A stretch of DNA of 64,000 nt from Neolewinella aquimaris. GTDB taxonomy: Bacteria; Bacteroidota; Bacteroidia; Chitinophagales; Saprospiraceae. Shown here piece after piece: positions 44,214 through 52,521 of this stretch. The notes below the pieces were generated by a model, which was given only the letters and a program-made list of their open reading frames with translations, ran no database searches and was not told where the DNA came from. Made by a program: the position numbers and the translations under genes. The DNA lies in NCBI RefSeq assembly GCF_014197245.1, contig NZ_JACIFF010000001.1, positions 806,001 through 870,000 of the forward strand, written 5' to 3'. Positions within the stretch are counted from its first letter, which is position 1; each line of letters starts with the position of its first letter.

Positions 44214-45089
44214 CTACTTATTCAGATATCGCAGCAGCCCCGCTACACTCATGTAGGCCGGGTTTGCCGCGGCGTAGGCGGGGAGGTCCCTTTCGGCAAC
44301 GCCGTTGTCGACCAGATCCTCCTCTACGAAAGCTTCGAATTTTGGTACGATGGCTTCGGCGGACATCCCCCGCTGGGCGTACGGCATCATCCAGGCCACG
44401 TATTCATCCAGGCGCGACTCTAAATCGTCAAGGTGGTCTTCCGTATCGGTCACTTCGCCGAAGTGGGTAAGGTAAAAGGTACCCGCGTTCAGTTCGCGCA
44501 GTCGCTCGATCGACTCGTGCCACTGTTCGGCGTCAATGTCCGGCGGCGGGCAGGGGGGAATGGCGGGACCGTCTTCGATTCGGCAGCCCCCTACGTCGCC
44601 CGTGAAGACCACGTCGCCAATTTGCCAGGCGATGTGGTGACTCGCATGACCCGGCGTATGGTGAGCGGTCCACTGCTTTCCGCCAATTTGCAGTTCTTTC
44701 CGATCTTCTACGGCGGAGATTCGCGCTGGGTCGATCCCCTTCATTTCTCCCCACAGCTCCTCCATACGGTCCCCGTAGATTTGTTTGGCCGAGCCGTAGA
44801 GTCGCGTCGGGTCGATCATGTGTTTGAGTCCCCGCGGGTGAACGTACACCTGCGTGCCCCGCTCGGCCCACCACCAGGCGGCCCCGGCGTGGTCGAAGTG
44901 AATGTGGGACAGCAGGAGCGTATGTACCTGTTCCGGCTCGATTCCCAGCTCCTTGAGGCCGCCGATCAGCCGATCGTGGGTAGAATAGGGTCCGCACTCC
45001 ACGAGGGTGTACCCAGCGTCGTCCGCCACGGCGAACGCGGCGATGGAATGGGGTGTGTCGAGAAAATGAAGGTCGATGGTGTGGATCAT
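44214..45089 (-). CDS. Metallo-beta-lactamase-fold hydrolase
   Basis: 291 residues. The MBL signature S-H-I-H-F-D-H-A-G lies near residue 61, and further ligands in HHTPGHASHH (about 142) and VFTGDVGG (about 160) complete the two-metal site; LTHFGEV supplies the last His. This broad family includes lactonases, glyoxalase II-like enzymes and phosphodiesterases, and the substrate cannot be told from sequence. It lies 24 bases downstream of tmk on the same strand. Confidence 0.85.
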   Translation of the reverse strand: MIHTIDLHFLDTPHSIAAFAVADDAGYTLVECGPYSTHDRLIGGLKELGIEPEQVHTLLLSHIHFDHAGAAWWWAERGTQVYVHPRGLKHMIDPTRLYGSAKQIYGDRMEELWGEMKGIDPARISAVEDRKELQIGGKQWTAHHTPGHASHHIAWQIGDVVFTGDVGGCRIEDGPAIPPCPPPDIDAEQWHESIERLRELNAGTFYLTHFGEVTDTEDHLDDLESRLDEYVAWMMPYAQRGMSAEAIVPKFEAFVEEDLVDNGVAERDLPAYAAANPAYMSVAGLLRYLNK

Positions 45090-45113
45090 GATCGGTAAAG
45101 TTTGGTTCGGGTG

Positions 45114-45734
45114 CTATAATTCATCCACCAGGCGGGCGATGTCGTCGGCTACTTCTACCGCCGGTCGGGCCGCGTCGAGGGTCACGATGTTTTCCCCCGC
45201 TCCAAAGACGGTGAAGGCCTGACGGAAACTTTCCCGTACGTGGGTCAGCTTTTCGGTGGTCTCGAAGAGTTCGGTATCGCCCGTTCTGCCGCCGATCCGG
45301 TCCATGCTGGTCTGGGGATCGAGGTCCAGAAAGATGGTCAGATCGGCCGGTAGCGTGGTTTTTGCCTGTCGGTTGAGGGCGGCGATCCAGTTGGGATCGA
45401 CGAACTCACTCTGGTAGGCCAGGCTGCTGAAGTAGTACCTGCTGGCAATGACGTGGTAGCCGGCGGCCAGTTGGGCGAGTAATCCGCTGTCTGGATGGAA
45501 AATGTGCTCCACCCGATCGGCCGCGAACAGGGCCGCCAGCGTCCGTGGATCCACCGTGTGCTCGTGGCGCAGGATGCTGCGGATCAGTCGCCCGGTCACC
45601 AGGTCGGTGGGCTCGGCGGTCAGGTGACAGGCTTCGCCCCGGGACTGCAGGTGGTCGCGGAGCATTTCGATCTGGGTGCTTTTGCCGCTGCCGTCTAGGC
45701 CTTCGACAACGATAAATAGGGGGCGATCGGTCAT
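45114..45734 (-). CDS. tmk: Thymidylate kinase
   Basis: 206 residues. The P-loop is G-L-D-G-S-G-K-S-T (residues 12-20), followed by T-A-E-P-T-D, SRYYFSSLAYQ (dTMP contact region) and LDLDPQTSMDRIGGRTGD, the LID. It phosphorylates dTMP to dTDP. Its start overlaps the stop of the TIR-TPR-SDR gene by four bases, so an essential DNA precursor gene is translationally coupled to an unusual fusion gene. Confidence 0.93.
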   Translation of the reverse strand: MTDRPLFIVVEGLDGSGKSTQIEMLRDHLQSRGEACHLTAEPTDLVTGRLIRSILRHEHTVDPRTLAALFAADRVEHIFHPDSGLLAQLAAGYHVIASRYYFSSLAYQSEFVDPNWIAALNRQAKTTLPADLTIFLDLDPQTSMDRIGGRTGDTELFETTEKLTHVRESFRQAFTVFGAGENIVTLDAARPAVEVADDIARLVDEL

Positions 45735-47917
45735 TCTTCTTCTTTGGGGGCATATTTATCGCGTCCGCTCCGGTCCACCACCGTTGAGCTCGCCTGCTGG
45801 ATTCCCTGAAGCACCAGGTCCAAAATATTGACGTGGGCGGGCTGGGATACCATGAAGTGTATCGCTTCGGCCACGTCGCTCGACCGCAGTGGCTGAAAAT
45901 CCTGATAAATTTTCGCCCGTTCCGCATCTCCGTCAAAGCGCACGAGCGCAAACTCCGTTTCCTCTACGTGGGCCGGACAGATCTGCCCCACCTTCACGCC
46001 GTGCTTCACCAGGTCCAGACGCATGGCGTAAGTCAGCGCATCTACCGCGTGCTTCGTGGCACAGTAGACGTTTCCGTTGGGATACACCTCCTTGCCGGCC
46101 GTGCTCGCTACGTTGATCACCAATCCCCGGCTACGCTTCACCATTCCCGGCGTTACGGCGCGGGTGAGGTAGAGTAGGCCACGGAGGTTCACGTCGATCA
46201 TTTCGTCCCAGTGATCCAGCGATCCGGCGTGGATAGGATCGAAGCCTTTCGCCTTACCGGCGTTATTGATCAGAATATCAATGTCCTGCCACTCCTGCGG
46301 CAGCGAAGCAATGGCCTCCCCTACCCCGTCACGGTCCCTGACGTCGAGGGTGATCGTATGTATTTCGGCCTGGTGTTCTTCGGCAAGCTTGCGCCCGATC
46401 GTGCGAAGGCGGTCCTCCCGTCGTCCGATCATTGCGATTCGGTACCCATCGGCGGCCAGGCGTCGGGCGGTTGCCAGGCCGATACCGCTCGTAGCTCCGC
46501 TGATGAGAACGGTCTTACCGGCACCGGATTTGGGCGGGGGCGCAGGAGCGGAGGATTCCCGGGCCACCAACATTGCCTCCAACTGAGCAATGTTTTCTTT
46601 GAGGGCGGCCAGCGGACTGGCATCCTGCACGGGTTTTTCCTGGGTCACGGCACCGTAGAATGCCTGCTGGTTCACCGGGGTATCGTAGGCCGGCTCCAGG
46701 GAGGTGGCTACGGCAAAATTCTTGCGTGCCTCGGTTTTTTTTCCGGCGTCGAACAGGGCAACGGCGAGGCGATAGTGGGCCGGAGCGTGTCCGGGGTCAA
46801 TCCGGATGGCCCGCCGCAGCATTTTGACGGCCTTTCGGCGTCGACCCAACTTGTTCGCCAGCAACTCGGCGTACCGGTATAGGGTGTCCGCGCCTGCCTC
46901 TTCGTACTTGACGGCCCGGCGCAGGTATGCGGCGGCTTCGGCAGAATGTTCGGGGAACTGTTCGTCGAGCAGGGTACCCAGCCGTTCGTTTAATCGGGGA
47001 AAGGTGGGAGACAGGTCACTCAACTGTTCCCAGCGGGTCCGTGCGGCTGAGTAATCACCGGCTGATTCGTACAGCTCTCCACTCAGGAAGAGCGCTTCCG
47101 CATGGTGGGGTTCGCGCTCGAGCAGGGCGTCGAGTTCCGTGCGGGCCTCCTGCAACTTTCCGGAAGACAGGGCCAGCATCAGGGCGTACTGGTAGTGGAG
47201 GTCGGCATTGTCGGGGTCCTGGCTCCGGCTGCTGTCGAGTAGGGAAAGGGCCGCTTCGTGGTCCCCGTCGTCTGCCAATCGCCAGGACTGCTGAATGGGG
47301 TCCCGGCTGGTCGTTCCTACGGGAGGGGTTGTTGGGGTCATGGGCGTTTGGTTGTTACGTCGTACGTAGTCGATGAGCGTACGAAAATGATTTTCTTCCA
47401 GGGCACGGTAACTTTTCATTCCGCTTCGCCCGAGTTTTTCTACTACCGAGGATACCGTTACGCTGGTCTCCCGGATCTTGCGCAGGTACCGTTCGAAGGA
47501 GGCGCGGTCGGCTTCGGCGTAGGTGTCGGTGTCGCGCCGAAGCTCGATGTACCGATCGTGCCAGTGACTGATGTAGTGCATCTGGTCGGAACGGCTGCTC
47601 AGTTTGGTTTCCCCCCTCACCAGCGTGCCGTCGGTGTCGGCATACTCGGCTTGCTCGATGAGGATTGGCAAGAGCGACCGGTTGGGCTGAAACAGGGATT
47701 CGGCCCGGAGCATGCAATTAGGATTGGTAAGGAATCGATCGCTCACGAGGAGCACGATGTCACTGGTGATCGGTCCCAGCAAATCGCTGAGCACGGCCTC
47801 GTCGTTTCCCCTACCTACCGACAGGTGGGTGCAGGAGGCTTCTCCCGCAAGCGCCGCTTCCAACCGTGCCGCGGTGGGCGCGTCGTCCTGGGTATATGCA
47901 AAGGCTAGGCCGATCAT
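45731..47917 (-). CDS. TIR-like domain + TPR repeats + SDR oxidoreductase fusion
   Basis: 728 residues in three parts. Residues 1-130 look like a TIR domain: MIGLAFAYTQDDAPTA at the start and TSDIVLLVSDRFLTNPNC (51-68), which matches the TIR strand D/loop region before W-C-x-x-E; E73 could be the catalytic Glu but spacing is not canonical. Residues about 205-415 carry six or seven TPR-like repeats. Residues 468-715 are a complete SDR: TGxxxGIG-like S-G-A-T-S-G-I-G (473-480), N-N-A-G (551-554), S605, Y618 and K622. The linker (457-462, A-P-A-P-P-P) is encoded by the class 1 GC-rich motif. TIR domains can cleave NAD and the SDR uses NAD(P), so the two ends may share a substrate. Function unknown. 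Confidence 0.8.
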   Translation of the reverse strand: MIGLAFAYTQDDAPTAARLEAALAGEASCTHLSVGRGNDEAVLSDLLGPITSDIVLLVSDRFLTNPNCMLRAESLFQPNRSLLPILIEQAEYADTDGTLVRGETKLSSRSDQMHYISHWHDRYIELRRDTDTYAEADRASFERYLRKIRETSVTVSSVVEKLGRSGMKSYRALEENHFRTLIDYVRRNNQTPMTPTTPPVGTTSRDPIQQSWRLADDGDHEAALSLLDSSRSQDPDNADLHYQYALMLALSSGKLQEARTELDALLEREPHHAEALFLSGELYESAGDYSAARTRWEQLSDLSPTFPRLNERLGTLLDEQFPEHSAEAAAYLRRAVKYEEAGADTLYRYAELLANKLGRRRKAVKMLRRAIRIDPGHAPAHYRLAVALFDAGKKTEARKNFAVATSLEPAYDTPVNQQAFYGAVTQEKPVQDASPLAALKENIAQLEAMLVARESSAPAPPPKSGAGKTVLISGATSGIGLATARRLAADGYRIAMIGRREDRLRTIGRKLAEEHQAEIHTITLDVRDRDGVGEAIASLPQEWQDIDILINNAGKAKGFDPIHAGSLDHWDEMIDVNLRGLLYLTRAVTPGMVKRSRGLVINVASTAGKEVYPNGNVYCATKHAVDALTYAMRLDLVKHGVKVGQICPAHVEETEFALVRFDGDAERAKIYQDFQPLRSSDVAEAIHFMVSQPAHVNILDLVLQGIQQASSTVVDRSGRDKYAPKEEE
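46532..46549 (+). repeat. GC-rich dispersed motif, class 1, inside a coding region
   Basis: GGGCGGGGGCGCAGGAGC on the plus strand (GCTCCTGCGCCCCCGCCC in the coding direction), encoding A-P-A-P-P-P exactly between the TPR and SDR domains of the fusion protein. It is the same 18 bases found between genes at 11730, 13556 and 40988. Confidence 0.7.
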
Positions 47918-48019
47918 GACAGATTACTATGGGGGCGTAAAATAGGCCGAGATCACCGAAGCGACCCGGTGTGCCACCCATATTCGTAAACCGCTAAATG
48001 GCGGAGGCTAGCCAAAGTA

Positions 48020-48052
48020 TTGGGGGCTGGTTAAAACTAAGCTGTACCTTTG
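48020..48052 (+). promoter_or_regulatory. Promoter of the S41 peptidase
   Basis: TTG (48020-48022), 22 bases, then TACCTTTG (48045-48052). The ATG at 48069 would follow the transcript start by about ten bases, indicating a very short leader, as for the YebC and PurL genes. Confidence 0.65.
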
Positions 48053-48068
48053 CCCTTTCATTTTGAGT

Positions 48069-49703
48069 ATGGAAAAAAGCAGCTTTACTTGGACGCCCCT
48101 GGTCTATAGCCTCCTCCTGGGAGTAGGCTTACTCACCGGCTTTTTACTGAATACGGATGCGCCCCTCGTGTCGGTAGGCAACGGCGGAAAGAGCGGCGGC
48201 AGCGGTCGCGTCGAACAGCTCATGGGCTACATCGAAGCGCGCTACGTCGACGAACCCAATGAGGAGGAACTCTACGAAGCGGCCATCACCGCGGTGCTCG
48301 ATCACCTCGATCCCCACAGCAGCTACATCCCCCGCGACGAAATCCAGGCCCTCACCGAATCCATGGAGGGCAACTTCGAAGGCATCGGCATCGAGTACCT
48401 CGTCGTCGACGATACCATCACCGTCGTAAGCGCCCTGCCCGACGGCCCGTCGGACAAGGCAGGCATCCTGACCGGCGATCAGATCATCTACGTGGAAGAC
48501 AGTCTCGTCACCGGAGTAGAGAAGCACGAGATCGATCCCGCCAGCCTGATGCGCGGCGAGGGCGGCAGTGACGTGAACCTGCGCGTGCGGCGCGCCGGGC
48601 AGCGGGAACTGCTGTCGTTCGTCATCACCCGCGGGCCCATCCCGGTGTACAGCGTGGACGCGGCCTACACGATCGACGACGAAACCGCCTACGTAAAGAT
48701 CAACCGCTTCAGCCAGAACACCTACGCCGAATTCATGGAGGCCCTTAAGGTGCACCTGGAAGAAGCCGGTGCGCGTAATTTGATCATCGACCTGCGGGGT
48801 AATCCGGGGGGCTACCTCCAGGAAGCGACCAAGCTCCTCAGCGAATTGTTCGTACAACGCGGCGTACTATTGGTCTACACCGAGGGCCGCAGTTCCAGCC
48901 GCCAGCCCTACAAGTCCTCCGGCCGCGCACAGTACAACATCCAAAATGTCGCCATCCTCGTCGACGGCGGCTCGGCCAGCGCCAGCGAGATCGTAGCGGG
49001 AGCGGTGCAGGACCACGACCGCGGCATCGTTGTCGGACGGCGAACCTTCGGCAAGGGACTGGTGCAGGAGCAGTACCCACTGTCCGATGGATCGGCACTT
49101 CGCCTTACCGTGGCACGCTACTACACCCCCAGCGACCGCAGCATCCAGCGCAGTTATGAAGAAGACGAGGATTACCGCGGCGACCTCAACCGGCGCTTCG
49201 AAAGCGGGGAGCTCACCGGGCGCACGGCGGTACAGGTCGATAGCTCACTGATCTATTACACCGATAACGGACACCCCGTCTTCGGCGGTGGTGGGATAAC
49301 TCCCGACTATTACGTGCCCCTGGACAGTAGCCTCAACGATCCGGATTTCCTTCGGCTGCGTCAGCAGATCGCGCCCTACATGTTCACCTACTTGCGCGAT
49401 CACCCCGAACTGAACGACTATGTTTCCGTGGAAGACTTCGTGCGCGGATACCGCCCGGATATGGACCGGATCGTCCCGGATTTAGCCGCGCTTGCTATTG
49501 CTGACTACGAGGAAGTCAACACTGAGCTCCCGCGCCACCTGAGTAGTGAGCTTGAGCTGTTCTTCCGCGCCCGCCTGGCCAGGCAACTCTTCGGACCCAG
49601 CGCCTTCTACGAAGTGTACAATCGGGAGGACGAAACCGTCAGGGAAGCGCTGCGGCTACTCAACGACAAAGATCCACTCGCCGCTGCCCGCGGCATTCAG
49701 TAG
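48069..49703 (+). CDS. S41 C-terminal processing peptidase (CtpA/Prc type)
   Basis: 544 residues from the ATG at 48069; a TTG two codons earlier is less likely. An uncleaved N-terminal membrane anchor (about 12-35) leads to an S41 N-terminal helix, a PDZ domain (GNFEGIGIEYLVVDDTITVV, SALPDGPSDKAGI) and the S41 core, with the catalytic Ser in G-G-S-A-S-A-S-E-I (about 300) and the Lys in RTFGKGLVQ (about 325). It cleaves C-terminal tails of periplasmic proteins. It converges on rluA, 12 bases apart. Confidence 0.92.
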   Translation: MEKSSFTWTPLVYSLLLGVGLLTGFLLNTDAPLVSVGNGGKSGGSGRVEQLMGYIEARYVDEPNEEELYEAAITAVLDHLDPHSSYIPRDEIQALTESMEGNFEGIGIEYLVVDDTITVVSALPDGPSDKAGILTGDQIIYVEDSLVTGVEKHEIDPASLMRGEGGSDVNLRVRRAGQRELLSFVITRGPIPVYSVDAAYTIDDETAYVKINRFSQNTYAEFMEALKVHLEEAGARNLIIDLRGNPGGYLQEATKLLSELFVQRGVLLVYTEGRSSSRQPYKSSGRAQYNIQNVAILVDGGSASASEIVAGAVQDHDRGIVVGRRTFGKGLVQEQYPLSDGSALRLTVARYYTPSDRSIQRSYEEDEDYRGDLNRRFESGELTGRTAVQVDSSLIYYTDNGHPVFGGGGITPDYYVPLDSSLNDPDFLRLRQQIAPYMFTYLRDHPELNDYVSVEDFVRGYRPDMDRIVPDLAALAIADYEEVNTELPRHLSSELELFFRARLARQLFGPSAFYEVYNREDETVREALRLLNDKDPLAAARGIQ

Positions 49704-49715
49704 ATCGCCGCTGCC

Positions 49716-50417
49716 CTATTCGGTGATCCCTTTGAATAGTTGCCACAGCTGATCCTGCCGGGGCGTTTCCGCAATAATTTTAACCTGCTCCTTCTTCACC
49801 GGATGCAGGAATTCCAGGCTTCGGCTGTGGAGGTTGATGTTCCCGTCCTCGTTCGCCTGCCGGAAACCGTACTTCAGGTCGCCCCGGATCGGTGTTTCCA
49901 GCTGCTGCGCCAGTTGCACCCGGATCTGGTGGGGGCGGCCGGTGTGCGGGGTTACCTCCAGCAATACATTGGTTCCCACCCTACCCAGTAAGCGGTAATC
50001 GAGCGTAGCTTCCTTGGCCCCCTGGTGGCGATTGCTGTTTGCTTTAGGAAGCAACTTGCTGATGTTCTTTTTTGCGTCCTTGTAGATGAAGCCCCGGAGC
50101 GTTCCCTCGATCGGCGAAGGCTGTTCGGCCACGATGGCCCAGTACTTTTTGGTCACCTTGCGTTCGCGGAAGAGTTCCGTCATGCGTGAGAGTGCCTTGG
50201 AGGTGCGGGCGAAGAGGATCACTCCCGATACCGGGCGGTCCAGGCGGTGAATGGAGCCCAGGAAGACGTCCCCCGGTTTGTTGTACCGCAGTTTAATGTA
50301 CTCCTTAGCCAGATCCATGACCGTTACGTCGCCCGTTTCGTCGCCCTGGCTGAGGTAGCCGGCCGGTTTGTTGACCGCGATAAGGTGATTGTCTTCGTAT
50401 AGAACCTGTAACTGCAT
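49716..50417 (-). CDS. RluA-family pseudouridine synthase
   Basis: 233 residues from the ATG at 50417. It has the RluA signature H-R-L-D-R-P-V-S-G (catalytic Asp about 60) and VNKPAGYLSQGD, and ends with PHTGRPHQIRVQLA. There is no S4 domain, so it is of the short RluA/RluC-like type acting on rRNA or tRNA; which uridine it modifies is not clear. Confidence 0.9.
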   Translation of the reverse strand: MQLQVLYEDNHLIAVNKPAGYLSQGDETGDVTVMDLAKEYIKLRYNKPGDVFLGSIHRLDRPVSGVILFARTSKALSRMTELFRERKVTKKYWAIVAEQPSPIEGTLRGFIYKDAKKNISKLLPKANSNRHQGAKEATLDYRLLGRVGTNVLLEVTPHTGRPHQIRVQLAQQLETPIRGDLKYGFRQANEDGNINLHSRSLEFLHPVKKEQVKIIAETPRQDQLWQLFKGITE

Positions 50418-50501
50418 GGCATTGTCTTTATGTCTCCCCCGGCGGGGGGCGGGCAAATAACGCCACCATCGCCCGAACGTTAGCCAAAGTCACGAAATAA
50501 T

Positions 50502-51350
50502 ATGATCGAAGCCGGTCAACCCCTCACGCTCGGATTCAGTCCGTGCCCCAACGATACCTTCATTTTCGACGCGCTGGTGCACCACCGCATCGACATGGAA
50601 GGACTCTCCTTCGATGTCCGCCTGGCCGACGTTGAGGAACTGAACCGCCTCGCGTTCCAGCAGCAACTCGACGTGACCAAGCTAAGCTACCACGCTTTCG
50701 GTCACCTGACGGCCCACTATAAGTTACTGAACGCGGGGAGCGCCCTGGGTCGGGGAGTGGGACCTCTGCTAGTAGAAACTAAAAAGGAAAATTCTGGAGG
50801 AGTAATAGACTCCTATACTAAGATTGCCATCCCCGGTCAGTATACGACCGCGAATTACCTGCTTGGCCTCGCCTACCCGACCGCTACGAAAAAGTCCGAG
50901 GTGCTCTTCAGCGATATCGAGGATGCCGTCATCGCTGGCGACTACGATGCGGGCGTATTGATCCACGAAAATCGCTTTACCTACGCCGAGCGCGGCCTGG
51001 AAAAAATCGCTGACCTGGGAGAATACTGGGAATCCACCACGGGGTACCCCATCCCCCTCGGTGGCATCGTGGTGCGACGGTCGTTCTCGCCCGAACTACA
51101 GGGCAAAATTGACCGGGTGCTGGCCCGCTCCGTTCGGTATGCGTTCGAGCATCCGCAAGCAAGCAAGGAATACGTAGCAGCCCACGCACAATCGATGGAT
51201 CCGGCAGTCCGGGAAAAGCACATCGGGCTGTACGTAAATGATTTCACCCGGAATCTCGGTCCGGAGGGGCAGGCTGCCGTGCGCCACTTCATCGCCGATG
51301 GCCGGGGGAAGGGCATTATACCGGCCGGAGCGGACGACTACATTGTATAG
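50502..51350 (+). CDS. mqnD: 1,4-dihydroxy-6-naphthoate synthase (MqnD)
   Basis: 282 residues. GFSPCPNDTFIFDALVH starts the periplasmic-binding-protein-like fold; DVTKLSYHAFGHL, GRGVGPLLV, AIPGQYTTANYLL and DAGVLIHENRFTY are diagnostic for MqnD. It converts cyclic de-hypoxanthine futalosine to dihydroxynaphthoate, so this organism makes menaquinone by the futalosine route rather than the classical Men route. Divergent from rluA with an 84-base gap. Confidence 0.93.
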   Translation: MIEAGQPLTLGFSPCPNDTFIFDALVHHRIDMEGLSFDVRLADVEELNRLAFQQQLDVTKLSYHAFGHLTAHYKLLNAGSALGRGVGPLLVETKKENSGGVIDSYTKIAIPGQYTTANYLLGLAYPTATKKSEVLFSDIEDAVIAGDYDAGVLIHENRFTYAERGLEKIADLGEYWESTTGYPIPLGGIVVRRSFSPELQGKIDRVLARSVRYAFEHPQASKEYVAAHAQSMDPAVREKHIGLYVNDFTRNLGPEGQAAVRHFIADGRGKGIIPAGADDYIV

Positions 51351-51393
51351 TTTTACGTTTCTTTGCGGGCACCAAACATAAATTATACCCATT

Positions 51394-52470
51394 ATGGCAA
51401 AGCAATCATTCCGTGCTGGCGTACTCCACGGCGACGAAGTAACCGATCTGTTCAACTACGCACAGGCCAACAACTTTGCCCTCCCGGCCGTGAACGTCAC
51501 GAGCAGCAGCACGGTCAACGCCGCCCTTGAGACGGCCAAGGCGGTAAACAGCCCCATCATCATCCAGTTCAGCAACGGCGGTGCCCAGTTCTTCGCCGGC
51601 AAGAGCCTGGACAACAGCAAGCAGCAGGCCTCCATCGCCGGCGGACTCAGCGGCGCGATGCACGTACACACTATGGCCGAAGCGTATGGCGTACCCGTCA
51701 TTCTGCACACCGACCACTGCGCCAAGAAACTCCTCCCCTGGATCGACGGACTGCTCGACGCGGGCGAAAAATTCCACGCCAAGCGTGGCATCCCCCTGTA
51801 CTCCAGCCACATGCTCGACCTCAGCGAAGAGCCCCTGGAGGAAAACCTGGAGATCAGTAAGAAATATTTCGAACGCATGGCCAAGATCGGCATGACGATC
51901 GAAATCGAACTCGGCGTCACCGGCGGTGAGGAAGATGGTGTTGACAACACCGACGTCGACAGCAGCCGCCTCTACACCCAGCCCGAAGAGGTCTTCGAGA
52001 GCTACCAGGCCCTCAATGCCGTAAGCAACCGCTTCACCATCGCCGCCGCCTTCGGCAACGTCCACGGCGTGTACAAACCCGGCAACGTAGAACTACGGCC
52101 CGTGATCCTGAAGAACAGCCAGGAGTTCGTACGCGAAAAGCTCGGTCTCCAGGAGGATCCTATCCACTTCGTATTCCACGGCGGCTCGGGTTCCAGCCAG
52201 GAGGAAATCCGCGAGGCCATCGGCTACGGTGCCATTAAGATGAACCTCGATACCGACCTTCAGTGGGCCTACTGGGATGGTGTTCGCACCTATGAATCAA
52301 GTAAGCGCGACTTCCTCCAGGCCCAGATCGGCAATCCGGAAGGCGAAGAGAAGCCCAACAAGAAGTACTACGATCCCCGGGTCTGGGTACGCAAAGCGGA
52401 GGAAGCATTCGTCGCCCGCCTCAAAACGGCCTTCGAGGACCTGAACTGCGTAGACGTTCTGGGAAGCTAA
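51394..52470 (+). CDS. fbaA: Class II fructose-bisphosphate aldolase
   Basis: 358 residues, the length of class IIA enzymes. Zinc and substrate sites are visible: HTDHCAKKLLPWIDG (His about 105 and 108), SSHMLDLSEEPLEENLE, EIELGVTGGEEDG, AFGNVHGVY and HGGSGSSQEEI, with TDTDLQWA near the end. It interconverts fructose-1,6-bisphosphate with the triose phosphates in glycolysis and gluconeogenesis, zinc-dependently. Single gene. Confidence 0.96.
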   Translation: MAKQSFRAGVLHGDEVTDLFNYAQANNFALPAVNVTSSSTVNAALETAKAVNSPIIIQFSNGGAQFFAGKSLDNSKQQASIAGGLSGAMHVHTMAEAYGVPVILHTDHCAKKLLPWIDGLLDAGEKFHAKRGIPLYSSHMLDLSEEPLEENLEISKKYFERMAKIGMTIEIELGVTGGEEDGVDNTDVDSSRLYTQPEEVFESYQALNAVSNRFTIAAAFGNVHGVYKPGNVELRPVILKNSQEFVREKLGLQEDPIHFVFHGGSGSSQEEIREAIGYGAIKMNLDTDLQWAYWDGVRTYESSKRDFLQAQIGNPEGEEKPNKKYYDPRVWVRKAEEAFVARLKTAFEDLNCVDVLGS

Positions 52471-52521
52471 CCAACCTCCGCACGGGCCGCCCGCAACCGT
52501 TTCGGCGATTACCTTTATCCC

